DNA of 64,000 nucleotides from Patellaria atrata CBS 101060 (GCA_010093705.1 MU006089.1:2963561-3027560), one strand, 5' to 3'; shown: positions 45,862-58,984, counted from the stretch's first letter. Notes: generated by a model from the letters alone, not told the origin. A program made the numbers and translations.

Positions 45862-46393
45862 GTGCCTAGAGCTTATCGGGAGGTTTGTTCCGGCCAGAAC
45901 CGCCCTGTATGGCGTTGGAGGTGGTAACCTGAAGCCGTACATGTACAGCAAATTCGTGAATAGTATATGCAACAGCGGTATCGAAATTTCGATCCCTCAG
46001 GGTTCCTCGACGACGTCTGTACAAGCCGGTGAACGTTCCATGCTCTTTCGACTTGTACACTCCTGGTCATAGGAGCGTCAAGTCCATCCTCTAACATCAT
46101 ACATACCAACGATAGTACATGCAGTACCTCGGGATGAGATTTGAAAAATGGAAATTCCAACATCGTACAGCTTTCTTGTACGTCCTCCTCTAAAGTTACA
46201 AAGTTAGCCTATGTTTAAATGTCGATTGAGGATATTGAAAATCCAAACGTACCTACCGCCGTTTGGAACGAAATCTCCCTGCATCGCGGCATCACCTCGG
46301 CAAAGGCCAGCTCCAACGTCATAGTAACCTCAACAACATTCGATAAAGCACACGCATGGTGCTCAGTTGTCGTTACCATCCGCTTCCTAAAGC
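45862..46393. other. Spacer upstream of ETR1
   Basis: A plus-strand ATG frame (46219-46437) overlaps the ETR1 start in another frame (see findings). Nothing else is supported. Confidence 0.4.
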
Positions 46394-47572
46394 ATGGCTT
46401 CGAAACGTGCACCTGCGATATTAACGGCACGTCCTAAATTCCACCCTTGTCAACTCGCTACAGCACCGCGAACAATTTCGACCTACGGGTACGAACAGGC
46501 CAAAGCTCTCACATTTGCAGAGCATGGAGAGCCGTCGAAAGTCCTCAAGCTCCACGGGCATTCTATATCGCCTGCCCACGGATCACTTATAACCCTTCGC
46601 TTCCTCGCCTCGCCCATCAATCCTGCAGACATCAATCAAATCCAAGGCGTCTATCCCTCGAAACCCGTATTCACGACATCACTAAGTACATCGTCCCCCA
46701 TCGCAGTTGGAGGCAATGAAGGTGTCGCGGAAGTCATTGGAGTGGGTTCTGGTGTCAAGACAGTCGCGAAAGGAGACTGGGTCATCATGAAAGGCCCATC
46801 ATTCGGTACATGGCGAACGCATGCACAAACGGATGAGTCCTCGGTCTTCCCTATTGCAGATAAGAGCGGTCTTACGCCAATACAAGCTGGTACGGTCAGC
46901 ATAAACCCTACGACAGCATATCGAATGCTCAAGTATCCGTCATCGTCATTGCAACCTGGCGAGTGGTTCATTCAAAATGGCGCGAACAGCGGCGTTGGAA
47001 GGTCTGCCATACAGTTCGGAAAGTTGTGGGGTCTGAAGAGCATCAACGTTGTCAGGGATAGAGATTCGGGCATTGAAGAATTGAAGAAGGAGTTGCAAGA
47101 GCTAGGAGCAGATGTCGTGGTTACAGATACAGAGTTAGCAGCACCGAAATTCAAGGAGAAAGTCATGAGCTGGACAGACGAAGGTCGTGAACCCATCCGT
47201 CTCGGTCTCAATTGCGTTGGTGGCAAAACTGCGACAAACTTAGCGAAATATCTCTCTCCTAACGCCGATATGGTCACCTACGGCGCCATGTCTAAACAAC
47301 CTTTTGCGCTGCCAGCAGCAGCGCTCATTTTCAAGAATATAAACTTTGGCGGATTCTGGGTGAGTAAATGGGGTAAAGAAAATCCTGATGCTCGTAAAAA
47401 GACCATTGAAGAGATTCTGGGTTTAATGAAGGAAGGGAAGTTTAAGGATACTCCTGTTGACGAAGTGAAATGGGATCACGAGACTAAGGGAGATACGTTG
47501 ATAGATGCTGTACAGGGAACCCTTGAAGGGTATAGAAAAGGGAAGAGCGTTTTTGTCTTTGGGGATCCTTGA
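46394..47572 (+). CDS. ETR1: Mitochondrial trans-2-enoyl-CoA/ACP reductase
   Basis: A single exon of 392 codons. The N-terminus (MASKRAPAILTARPKFHPCQ) is basic and free of acids, as for a mitochondrial presequence. The body is a zinc-free medium-chain dehydrogenase/reductase of the MECR/ETR1 type. RFLASPINPADINQIQGVYP holds the catalytic Tyr, GGNEGVAEVIGVGSGVK follows, and FIQNGANSGVGRSAIQFGKL is the NADPH-binding Rossmann turn. LGLNCVGGKTATNLAKYL and FKNINFGGFWVSKW are further family blocks. The enzyme does the last reduction in mitochondrial type II fatty acid synthesis, supplying octanoyl-ACP for lipoic acid and thereby supporting respiration. Length and all blocks match the family, and no intron is needed. 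Confidence 0.95.
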   Translation: MASKRAPAILTARPKFHPCQLATAPRTISTYGYEQAKALTFAEHGEPSKVLKLHGHSISPAHGSLITLRFLASPINPADINQIQGVYPSKPVFTTSLSTSSPIAVGGNEGVAEVIGVGSGVKTVAKGDWVIMKGPSFGTWRTHAQTDESSVFPIADKSGLTPIQAGTVSINPTTAYRMLKYPSSSLQPGEWFIQNGANSGVGRSAIQFGKLWGLKSINVVRDRDSGIEELKKELQELGADVVVTDTELAAPKFKEKVMSWTDEGREPIRLGLNCVGGKTATNLAKYLSPNADMVTYGAMSKQPFALPAAALIFKNINFGGFWVSKWGKENPDARKKTIEEILGLMKEGKFKDTPVDEVKWDHETKGDTLIDAVQGTLEGYRKGKSVFVFGDP

Positions 47573-48928
47573 ATATTTAGCTTTAAGTTCATGCATACGG
47601 AGCGGGTTTGGCTTTTTAAAATTTTCGGGCTTGTGGATTGTAGATTCGGGTTTGGGATCACGATGGCCATCGTGTTTGCAGTTTCAATGCATGTTCGAGT
47701 TCACTTCATGGTATATTTTGACTGTCTTCTAATGTGTAACTTCTAGAAGAGAACTCTTATAGATATTGAAGGAAGAGAGTGGGGTAGAGGATACGCAGGA
47801 AGATCTCCACCCTATCCAAAATGGTCCACTGATCAAAGCGCGGTAGTGACATGGATTTGAATGCAATCTTAAAGGGGCCATAAGTATGAATGATTAGCTT
47901 CGTAGTGACGGACCTATGCTGCAGCTTACATCGTTCGAAATGGATCTACCAGCTCCAGACTTACAAAGTCAGGTCCTCAACCCAATACAGAAGAAAAACA
48001 ACCGGGCACCCACAGTATCGGCGGAATCGACGAACAGCCTATGATCAATCAAATATCAAATACAGTGTCCAGTTAAAATAGGAAATAGGTATCAATGTCA
48101 CGATGCACCGCTGGAAATGGAAATAGGTAAAATAGGTACCTTCTCGCGTATTCCAGAACTCGCACGCGCGTTGAAAAACTCGCATATGTACGATCATATA
48201 CCTTACATGTATCCGACCCCACGTGCATATCCAACTCCCCTCGGCTAATATACATGCGAAGTAATTGGAGATGGTGTAAATAAGCTTAAATGAACCCTTC
48301 GGCACTTGAGACCGGAAAAACTTTGGAGAGAAGGGGGGCGCTTTACGCTGGATGAATGTGTGTGCATGGCTCTGTACTGTTCAGAAGAACGCGCAGTGGC
48401 AATGATGTTATCCATGCATTAATCGAGGACAAGTTTGGTCTATCTATCAATGGGGTGGCTGCCGTTAAGTGAGTATGGAGGCAGCGCAAATGATAGATAC
48501 ACCGCCATCCTCATGACACCGGCTATTGCGCACCCTCGACTTTCATACCGAACAGAAATATCCCAGTTCCCCAGTACCGGCCCTGAAACCGAACGGCCCG
48601 AACATAGATCCCATGACCCAGAACCGGAACGGATCCTGAGATCGATCTGTCAAAACGTGCTGTAATACCAGAATCTCGTTTATCCCGGTAGTAGAGGTCG
48701 GAACGTGGGTACCATCGATCTGGGGAATCTGACAGGTTGGTGGAAAGAATATTGCGTGCGCGATCCTGTTTTCTGAAAATCATCGGGGGTGAGTGAAAAG
48801 ACTTGTGTGCCGAACCCTGAATTTGAGATAAGCATTGGTGATGTAGCAAACAACATATTTCATTACTATACGTACAGTACAAAAGCGAGAGAAGGGAAAA
48901 ACAATCATCAGACATTATCTACAGATTT
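47573..48928. other. Convergent spacer ETR1 / GMC gene
   Basis: 1.36 kb with no convincing coding frame, RNA or repeat. Short frames on both strands are shadows or chance. Confidence 0.5.
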
Positions 48929-51043
48929 TCACCGCCTGCTCTTGATGAGATCGGCCGCCTTCTCCGCTACAGCGTAAACTGTAGCGCAGATGTGCGTTGC
49001 TGGGATCAACGGAATGACGGCGGTATCAGCGACACTCAAACCAGTCACGCCATACACGAGAAGCTCTGGGCTGACAACACCTGCGTTCTCCTTGGGCATC
49101 ATAGTTGCGGTACAGCAGCCGTGGGCAGTACTAGGGCCCATACCTCGTCTGAGTGAGTTAGCGATTTGCTCATCGGTGGTAACGGTCTTTCCAGGAGCTG
49201 TTTCCGAAGGAGAAAGGACCTGCATGCTAGTAGCGTTCATCCACCTTCTGAAAGTCTTGACCGCATCGACCTGTACCTGGACGTCTGTGGGGTTGATCAG
49301 GGTATTGTAGTCGACGGTCGGCTCGTCGTAGATAGCATCTGGTTTTAGCAGAACGGTTCCGCGGCTAAGCGGCCTAGTCAGGACGAGAGAAACGGAGCCG
49401 GATCCGGAGAAGGGGATTTCGGTGAATGCGTTGTCGTTGAGACCCAATGAGGTGGACATGACCGCACGCTGCGCTTCGTATCCCTTGATGTTGATCTCAT
49501 TGTATGTGCTTGGGAGATAATCGGCGACGTTTTGGGCTTTATATGCGTCGACGACTTCCTGCCAGCTATCTGGGTTCATGACGGGGTAAGGAACCAGGGC
49601 AGCAGAATTTCCTACACCAATCGACCTGGGTCCTCTGCGGTTTTCGGCCCATTCTTTATCGGCCCAATCACGGAAAGTTCGATTCTGGACGAGAGAATTC
49701 GGGTTGGGTTGCATATCAGTCTCGTCTGTTTCGCATTAGTAGGATGATCATGTGAGAATCAAAAAGAGGACCCTTACAGGTAACAGATGCCTGGCTGACG
49801 GGGTGGTCCTGGAAGTTTGAGCCAACACCAGGAAGATCAGAAATGACCTCAATACCGGCTTGTTCTAGTAGCGCCTTTGGCCCGATACCACTTCGTTGTA
49901 GAATCTGTGGTGTGTGTAGGAATCCAGCGGTAAGAACAATCTCCTTCTTAGCACTGACGGTGACGATGTTTTCTCCACCCCTCTCCTGGATAGTAACACC
50001 AGTTGCACGCTTGTTCTCATCGAATAGCACTTCGTTCACGCGCTGGCCAACGATCAATTCGAGGTTTGTTCGGTTCTTGGCTGGCTCATAATACCCGCTC
50101 CTGGAGTACGATCGGCGTACAGTTCTGTCGAATGCATTGGGAATCCAGATTGCACCGTATGCACTTCCGTCGCTGCCTTCAATTTGTTGAGGGACTCCAA
50201 TTTCTGCCCAAGCTTTCCATTGAGGTTCTGGAAACTGTCAGTTTCTAAAAAATAAAAATAAAAAATTATGCCAGATCATATCGCGGAAAACGGAGGACAA
50301 AACTTACTGATACCAGGGTATTGGAATGATGGATAGCTGATGAAAATCGGGCCATCTCTCCCGAAAGCGGCGTCGATATCATAGGTGATATTGAATTCTG
50401 CTGCGAGCTCCGGATCAGGTTCAAGAAAATGGGTACTCTATACCGCCACTAATTAATACTAATCCCTCTACACTGAGAATTGCGAACCGACCTACCTTCT
50501 TGAAATAGGGCAACAGATCAGACCAACCCCAACCTTTGTTTCCCAAGGCTTCCCAATCGTTGTAGTCTCGTGCTGAGCCTCGATTCAGGAACATGCCATT
50601 GACCGTGGAGCCGCCACCGACGACGTTTGCGGCATACACCCCCTTCGGCTGACCGTTTAACCCAAGTTGTGGGACCGAAGAGAGATTGAAGAGATCCCCT
50701 GCGGGATATCTGGCGGCGCTGCTGGGATCGAGTTGGGCCGGATTATCGTCGAAGTAACCATATTCGACGACGAGGACGGAATCTGCATTGAACAGTCAAT
50801 TCCACTTTTCTTCAATTTTATCCTAGCTTTATACCACTCACAGTTCGAGTCTTCGCTAAGTCTATTCGCAACCACGAGACCACTCTGTCCACCTCCTACA
50901 ACAATATAGTCATAAGATTCCTTGATATCCGCAATATCGACCGCCCGATTCCTGATCTGGTGCACCAGAGCCGGATAAGCAGAGCTCAACTGCGAAAATA
51001 CCAACGATCCAGCAACCGCCAGAAAACCCGAAGAAAAGCCCAT
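48929..51043 (-). CDS. Secreted GMC (glucose-methanol-choline) oxidoreductase
   Basis: Exons 51043-50842, 50782-50496, 50437-50308, 50227-49778 and 49725-48929 encode 621 aa, and all four introns close in frame. A signal peptide is evident (MGFSSGFLAVAGSLVFSQLS). The FAD ADP-binding motif YIVVGGGQSGLVVANRLSED follows at about residue 45. GMC signature 1 is in exon 2 (VVGGGSTVNGMFLNRGSARD) and the second substrate region is VLTAGFLHTPQILQRSGIG. The C-terminal catalytic region has AHGCCTATMMPKENAGVVSP and IPLIPATHICATVYAVAEKA, where the two His form the expected catalytic pair. The family (CAZy AA3-like) oxidises alcohols or sugars and gives H2O2 or passes electrons to a partner. The IPATH ending is typical of the aryl-alcohol-oxidase-like branch, so an alcohol substrate is more likely than glucose. 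The substrate is not determined. Confidence 0.92.
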
Positions 51044-54000
51044 GTTGGAAGAGTGAATGAGATGATCCGACAACTCAACCCGTACCCAGTCACCTTTCCA
51101 TACCCTACTATCCTTCACCTATATATTTCCGAAAAAATTTCCCCTCTGTCCCAAGCTCAGATATATTAATCCCATCTCGCATCTAGCCAGAAATTTGCAG
51201 CCGGCCCGCGAGGCGAGACAAGCATCGTGACATACTAATCATCATATAAAGAATTTCTCGAAAAGGGATCCCCAGTCGCCATGCCACATGGGCTCTCCAC
51301 TAAACTCCAAAACTACCGGTGACTAACAGCTTTCTCGCGGCTCTTTCAGGCAAATGCGGGGATTGTACATACTGTAGATTAAGTAGACGGTTGAAACCTG
51401 GGGAAGCGCCAAGAGTAGCGTGTATTTTGCCGGGCCAATGTAAGACAAGGGGTTCTACCAGGGTACTCCGGGAATATCTATAATGACTGGTGAATACTCC
51501 GTAGAACGTTTATATTTGACGAGTCGTATAGTTTTGTCGGGATTTTTGCAGAGGGGTGCGTTTGGTAGGCGGTAGGTTAGATTTCTGATCGATCTCTGAG
51601 CCGGAATTAGGGAGACGCTGTACGATCGTCATGCACCGGGTTATTGTGAGCATGTATCTGATGAATGTAGGTGTCAAGTGACGGAACGCCTTTTCGCATA
51701 GTACCGTGAATACTTGGCGAGTGTGGTTCGATATTTTGGACGGTCGAGTGGAAAGGCTTTGGCGGGTTCGTATCATGTATGCGGCCATCTAGAACAGTAT
51801 AAGACGACGAGAATTCCGCACTTAGCGACGAGTACGCGGTAATACTTACGATTATCAAATGAGCGTCGCATATTTGCGCATAGATGCATAGTGGTTGAAA
51901 ACTTCCAGAGTAACACGAGCGATCTAATGCGTAGTTGCATCTAGGTAAACCTAGGTAAATCGTTCTAGAAACTACTCATTGATCAATAGGACCAAAAAAC
52001 TTACTGAAACATTGCGCTCATTTGTATAAGAAGAAAAAGGTAGAGTGAGACCATAATATAGAGAAGAGATACTTAGGCTAGAAGAGCTCCACACCCCTGA
52101 ACTCTTATCGGAAATGAGAGATCGAAGGCCCCAGAACTATGCGAAAGAGAAGTTGTACGCTCGTAATTTTTACTAAACGCTATCTTCCCTCTCTCGCTAA
52201 ACGGTTTCGCTATGTGGTTCAGCTTGCTCTTATATCTATGCATTGCTCGTCGGCGGGTTGAGGAATTATAGCCTTGGGTTCCCCATATGTAATAATCAGG
52301 AACTCGGAATCACAATTACTTCTATTGTGACCGTTGTTCCGGTAACTGGTATCTGGAAGCAGGTTCAGTCCTGTAGTATGATGTATGCCCCGGTACAGTT
52401 CCGGTTTTATAGATCCATTCTAGATTCACTGACACTATACATGTATGTCGACCGGAGTTACTTGTAGGAAAGTAGACGCGATATCTTAGAGGCTAACCAG
52501 TGATCTCAACCTCTGAGATATGTCTCGCATTTTCACTTGATGCCTTCGGCCTCTTGATGGAAGGAGAGGTGTCCCGGTAGGGGGACGAACGGACGTAGTA
52601 GGTTAGGAACCAGTTTCTACAAAAGGATACTGGTAAAGAACTTAACATATACGGCCAGGTAAGAGTGAGACGGTAGCGCGGATGATTACCTATCGATCTG
52701 GTACAGTACCATCCGAACAGTTAGAATTCATCCTGATAACCATTTTTCCTAGGCCTCGCTGGTAGAAACGTAAAAAAATAAATATGTTACCTTTCCGTCT
52801 AAACGGAATCTATTTGATTGAAGCATACTGTCTTACTAAGGTTGTAGGGTGGTCTTAGGTTCTGAGTTCTCAGCGTATTCTTGCTATCAGTGCGGTGGAC
52901 GATTAAAATGAGAAAGCCAGGCAGACCTCGTGACAGTGATACAATATTCAAAGAGAACTGGATCAACAATATTTTCGAAGATAGTAGGATGAGTCGTACC
53001 TCGGCCATAGTGATCTCGATCTTCCACTTCGCACGGATATCGAGGATTTGCCACCACGACCATGTAAGCCTCTTCGCATGTATTCATCACTTTTGGAAAA
53101 CATTTACTTGCGATTTCTTCGAGTCTGATAGCGTGACCAACAATGGTAAAAGCCGTCCCATTGGTTGGCGATTTTTCAAACCTGAAGGCTTATATCCTTC
53201 CACGGTTCGCGAAATTCTCCTTTCGGACCGATCAAAGTACTCAACGAATCGACCTTGCAATAATTATGCAACTACTAGCTCTAGCTTAAGATGATAGACT
53301 CAGAACAGTATGCTGAGCATGTGCTTGCGGTTATCTGCGGAACGTTAGCAGAGCCCGGGGCAAGGGGAGAGTAGAATACCTCTATAACTGCTGCAGAAGA
53401 GGGTTAGGTCCACAACATAGAACTTGGTAGACGTTCCAACTTCAGCTTCAAGCCCATGGCGTACTTCTGAAAACGCTCCTGTGGGGCCTTGGACATGAAT
53501 ATCTCTGTGATGTTTTCACCGGTCTCCCCTCTGTGCTCCTGAACGGCGCTTCTGCACCCCTGATTGCTGTAGAATCCAATGTGATTTGCTAAATATCAGT
53601 TTAGGTGTTGTATTCCATTGCTAATCCACGACATGATGAGAACCCCACTAGATTTCAAGTTCCCGTGCCAACTCAACCGCAGAAAAGAATGCATTTCTCG
53701 CAATACATGGCGGTTTCGGTCAACTTCACGGCAGTTGCGTACTGAATCCTTCAAACGGAATCAATCCTATGTATAGAAGTGACCAGATCCACTAAGTGAT
53801 GCTATAGGGCGTTTCAAAACAAGTTCTGCACATCAGTCCCTGTGCAGAGGATATGTTGGAATCATGCAGAAGGACCAGCTCTGCAGGGAGCGTTAATAGG
53901 AGGAAACACTGAAACAAACTTGACTTTTTCCGGCTCAGTTAGATTCTTGGCCGTATATTTCGTCTATACTAAGTTGATGGAAACTCGTAATAGTAGTGTG

Positions 54001-55741
54001 AAGCTGTGACAAACCCAATGGCATTTTCCGTGGTTACTGCGTTAATGGCACATTTAACATTAGAAGAAATTGCGTCACCGGTTTAGCAAGCGCAAACGGA
54101 ATCAGTTGCTGAGAGGTCACAGTTTTTATCATTGTGTATGTCGGAGTAAATTCAAGGGGTTGCGGACGCTCCCGCGTCCTGATATCTGGATCGTATACGG
54201 CGTAGCGCGGTAAGCTGATTTCTTTTTTTCATGCCAGTTCCAGGAAAATTCTAGAAAGATAATATCCAGTAGTAGAGCTGGTGAAACATTAAGTGTCGAT
54301 CCGTCTGTAAGCTTGATAAGATTGATAATCTCCGCTCTATGTTCATACCGCTCTAGCTAGAGGAGAGAAAGGCTTACTTTTCAGCATGTAACCGTTTTGT
54401 TTCCATAGAATAATAGCGGATCACTAAGAAACCGGTATCGAATATTCACAGCAAATACGGGGTAGAATAGCCTATGGAGTATGAGCACAGTTTCTGATGC
54501 TCTCGTTCGTCGAGATAACTAACTACGGAGATGCCCCTCATACTCGCCTTCTCAACGAGAATAGCAACCTTGGGTTGACCTAGAATAGCGTCCTAGGACG
54601 ACAAGATTAAAGTTTCTTTCTATTAAGTCGATAGAGGAGGGCATGGATATGTACAACACATATAGCGTCTGGTATTTATATTATAATAAGCTAGCGTAGG
54701 AAATTTGTCACAAACCCTGTCAGCATGAGGAAAGCAAGCCAATCGATGGCAGGCATAAACCAGAGGGGGAGTAAGCAGCTCGAAATAGTCATCCAGGTCG
54801 TGAAATTCGATTCGTCGGGGCAACCTAATGTTCGATGCTTTATCTATTTGAGGCCAACGGCTTTTAACGCCTCATGTCTCGTGGTAGCCGGGGAGTGAGA
54901 GTGAGCCAAGTTGTCTGAGGTCAGTTGCTGTGGCTTGCAGATGCTCTCGTGCCTGCCTGCGACTTGAAGATCTGGAAACACATGGTTTTCGGAGAAGCCG
55001 TAAGTTTATAGATGAAAATGGTTGTTTTATGTTGGAGTCTGAAGACGAACCTAAGGCATCCTTTGGGTGGTAATCCTCACGGAGAAGAAGCATTGACTTT
55101 GGGACTTGAGGTGATTAGAGCTGTTTAATAAGATTACCTTCTAGCACTTATTAAAGCTTGGAAGTGTGAATGGAGCTTATAATGATTTAGATAACGTGTT
55201 TATTCAATAATAGACGGTTGATGAAAATATTTTACGCTTCACCCCGTAGAAGTATTTGGGGTTTTTCATTTGGTGCGCGTCGCAGTTTTGAATCTACTAC
55301 AGCTTATTAATGGGAAACGAGCCTAACTACATTCGGGTCAACCGTACAGTGTCTGACTGATCTTTCGTATCGACGAGAGTGAAGAGAAAGTACCTTACGG
55401 TAATCGCTTGATCCAACGGGCCGGGTCTTGTGGCTGCGACGCCAAAATGCACGTCAAGGAAAGTTTGCCCATAATAGACATACAAAACCTGTTGTAATTC
55501 ATAAAAAGAAATAAATAAAATAAAGATAAACTTTCTAACTTCGTCGCCAGCCTAGAGGGCATGTTCTGTGATTTGAGATATCGTTATTTTAGTTCACCCC
55601 ATCTCTTTGAAGCTAAGGTTGAAGAACGATGGCCCAGTCCAAAGCTGGCAAAACCCCCCGGGGGTTATCATTCTGCCTTGCATAAGTGTTTGCCCTCTTG
55701 CGACAGTCCGTGCAATCAGCTGTGGTCAGTCTAATGATCCT
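51044..55741. other. Gene-poor interval of 4.7 kb
   Basis: No complete gene, tRNA, terminal repeat or clear transposable element is visible. Three minus-strand stretches look protein-like but are broken or lack starts: 52900-53160, 53404-53595 and 54690-54830. The rest is moderately AT-rich with frequent stops in all frames. It may hold decayed genes or an unannotated long RNA, and also serves as promoter of the GMC gene at its left end. Confidence 0.5.
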
Positions 55742-57675
55742 TCATAGTTCGCGCTCCTGAAGCACAATTCCGCGACCCCAGATTCTATCCACAGCTACGT
55801 CCGCTACTTGCTCTTCCTCCTCCTCTAACTTGCCTAATTTTATCTCTTCTGTCCTAACGACCAATTCACCAGATGGCCAGTGTGGGCGCATAACGCAACC
55901 CATGCGAATGCGCTCCTCCGCAAGGACGACCCTGGTTTGCACTATTCTCACACGATACCTTTCTTCTATGTCTGCTGCCGACCACCAAATCATCATTTCG
56001 CTGCTGTCGTGAGGGGTATGTGACAAGAGCCTAACCCCTTCCTCTTCTATACGGACGACATTCTCGCCCACACGTGCCGCAGCGAGGGATTCCCACACGC
56101 CCTCCCGGCGCCCGCTGTTCCTAAGAAGCCGTATGGCCTGCCTTCGGAGCTGAGGATCTCTGCATTTGATCGTTGTTAAAAATAGAGGAATGATCGGGCC
56201 AGTATCGAAAGTCAACGCAGTACCGAATTGAGGCCGAGGTAAAGTCGATGCCAGATCTATGATTTGGCAGAATGTAGGTATCTGCGCGTCCCAATCTCTC
56301 TCTGTGCCGTTCAGTGTTCCCCTGACTATTGTGTGTCCTGTAAGTGCTAACATACGGAGTATTGTGGCGCCATGAGGATTGAATATCGACGGTTGCGCGG
56401 GTAAGCTACTAGACGAGCTACTACTAGCTTCTACCAATGTCCTAGAAGATGTCCGCGAGTGCAAATCCATAAACATACTGAATCGGGAGGACCAGTCGTC
56501 GAGATTTCGCTCGCATTGCTTTTGAAGGGCCAATAATCGTGAAAGATCACTAGCTCCTGTACCTAACACAGCCTCCAAATCGATTTGTGCATTATTCTCT
56601 AAAACCTTCTCTTGCGCTGCGGCTGTCCACATGATCCACCTTAAGTTTGATACTAGAACATCTCTAGCACTCTGGAGGTCCTCAAACCTTTCTGGTATAG
56701 GTGGAGGGGCGGCAGTACTAGGATACAGAGGTCTGGATAGCTCAGTATATTCGTAAGGGGACTGGTCGTCTGAGAAGGTCATCGCTTGAAAGTCTAGTCG
56801 GCCGAGTATCAGACAGAATATCCCAAGTGGATCTTGCTCTTGATCTTTAGTCTTCCTAGACTGTAAATGATTCAGCAAGATACGTTGACCGTTTTTCAGA
56901 TGCATCTTAGCGACCGCATAGTTTCCCGCAAGATTCTCGTAGCAAATGAAAAGAACACATGCGATCAGAATCTTGGATAAATGGCTGGGTCCGCTCTCGG
57001 GGCTCATCATCAGCTGATTGGAATGCTGAACAGCTTGAGCGTACTGGACGAAAGCAAAATCTTTCTCATCGCAAGGACTATAGAGAGAGGGTTCACGCTC
57101 ATATCTCTCGTGCAAAGCACTGATAGCCAAAATACCGTGCTTTATCGCAGGTTCCGAATGACACAATTGAAGAACCCACTGAGACCAAAGTTCGGAATGG
57201 AAAAACTCAGTTGCAGACGGCATGGTTCTTGTACGGAAGAAGTCAAGAGAACGAAGCTCCAACGGATGGTCAAATCCAATCTGACTGGTCGGGCGGTGAA
57301 GAGTGGCGGATGTCGACGGGACGATAGGTCGAAATGATCCATCCCGAGGTCGAGTGACTGCACTTGGTTCGGGACTCCTAGGTTTGCGTGGCAAAGGGCC
57401 ATCTATGTAACCTTCACAGACTCGTCCAGTGCTAGTGCATTTTAGACCTTGAAGCTGATTAGACTCAAGCACACGAAGGAGTTGCTGATAGTGAGACTAA
57501 CAACTTGGTTTTGCCTCATCACATTTGATGCGGCGAATTCTGATTGTTCATGTCAGAAAGACTAACATATCGAAGGAAGGAGATATTACCTGCAAGTGAC
57601 ACAACCTGTTCTGACTCTGATCTTAAAACGACGGTCCAGCTCAGCTAGAATATTTGATTCCCTTTCGTTTGACAT
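55742..57675 (-). CDS. Zn2Cys6 transcription factor
   Basis: Exons 57675-57590, 57539-57502 and 57447-55742 encode 609 aa. Two introns (50 and 54 bases) interrupt the zinc cluster itself. When joined they give GCVTCRIRRIKCDEAKPSCL then KCTSTGRVC, a perfect C-x2-C-x6-C-x6-C-x2-C-x6-C binuclear cluster at residues 25-52. The first intron lies after Cys28 and the second inside Cys42. A Pro/Ser/Arg linker follows, then the helical fungal factor domain (SLDFFRTRTMPSATEFFHSE, WSQWVLQLCHSEPAIKHGIL, AISALHERYE). The C-terminus is acidic (KLGKLEEEEEQ). Such proteins are nuclear DNA-binding activators or repressors, and the target genes cannot be read from sequence. The nearest genes are the HMT1-like transporter upstream and, across the empty interval, the GMC oxidoreductase, so local regulation is possible but unproven. 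Confidence 0.93.
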
Positions 57676-58984
57676 GTTGATTCTTGACTCATCCTTTCCG
57701 TAGTCCTCGTCTGCCTTTTATCTAGCGGTAGTAGGCGAACATGTAGTGGATGTCCAGAATATAGAAATCATCCAGATAAGCGATGCAGCATTAACCTACC
57801 AGTCTGAGTATCACCATCATTCCATCAAACCACCAGGCCCCAGTTCTGACTGTGTGGCGGACCACGAGGTGACTCCTATACGGGATCCCGCACGGCTAAC
57901 GGAAGGATTGCGGCTTGTTGGTGCCATGATGGGTAGTGGTTGTCAAAGGATAGTAACAAGGGAAGTAGTTGACGAAAAGACCTTGGATCGAACGGGTATT
58001 CGTTCATCGTCATCAGGGATGTTCGGTTAGGATGGGGAGAGGTGAGAAGAAGAACTTATGCAGGGGGGCTGAGTGGAGGCAATGAGGAATCCCGTAGATG
58101 TGACTGATTAGTTCTGACTTTGCTATATTAGAACTAGTCCTTCCGTACGTCAGAACAGTAAACTGTCAGTGCGCAAACGCCATACATAATCTTTGTAAAG
58201 CTGCAACTGTTCAACAAACCAGTTCAGGTTATTGATTCCAAGAGCAACTAACACCACCCTATCAACATCAGAATAGATATAAATGGAATTTCTGGATTTA
58301 TCAAACTGCATAATCAAAACTGACGGAAGTAGAGAGAGTATACCTTGGCCTTAGTGGTAGATATTGCCAAAGCCGCAAGTTATATTTATGTCGACTGCTG
58401 ATATGAATGCTGAGCCTGAGACCAGAAAGTAATTAACCGTCCTAATTCGGCAATCTGATGTAACGTATTATGCTATCTCTCCAGAGAACTATTCCTAAAG
58501 GATGGAGCAATGGCACGAAACGGTCAATGTCTTCAGCCTTATGCGTGAAGTATAGCATATAGCCATAGCCGAATGCAACAACAGTTTATTAATCCCTTGA
58601 TCTACACCACTTAGGTTTGCCAGTTCCCCATGTAGGCCCCCATTCCCTATAATCAACCTTGGGAAACATGATACCGTTTCAGCCCAGCCACATGGGAAGT
58701 ACGCCTCAATGTAGAATGCATAAACACTGCTACTGACGGCTATGTGTTATCGTATCTCTATCCAGTCTGTCATTGGTTAGAATGGGCCAAGTGACCTAGA
58801 ACAGGCGAAGTAAGTGACCCATATACTCATTCTAGGTTTCACTGACGCTTAACAGATTCACCAGATGAGTTCAAGTTCCAACAGTTTAAAGAAATCCCGT
58901 AAAGCTTGTTTACGCCGAAACTTCAGGTCAACGCCTTCACCTGATCCTCCCATGAGTCTGGTTGCTCCCGGCCCGTGGGGAACA
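57676..58984. other. Spacer between Zn2Cys6 factor and ABC transporter
   Basis: 1.3 kb containing the promoter of the factor and the 3' flank of the transporter gene. A 94-codon frame at 57746-58030 starts with GTG, not ATG, and is not supported. Confidence 0.5.

Noticed and set aside
51900-51965. Repeated CTAGGTAAA words suggesting a repeat end
   Set aside because: Only two short copies, with no matching partner elsewhere in the window and no target-site duplication.
57746-58030. 94-codon plus-strand frame upstream of the Zn2Cys6 factor
   Set aside because: It starts at GTG; the first in-frame ATG comes late, and no domain or promoter context supports it.
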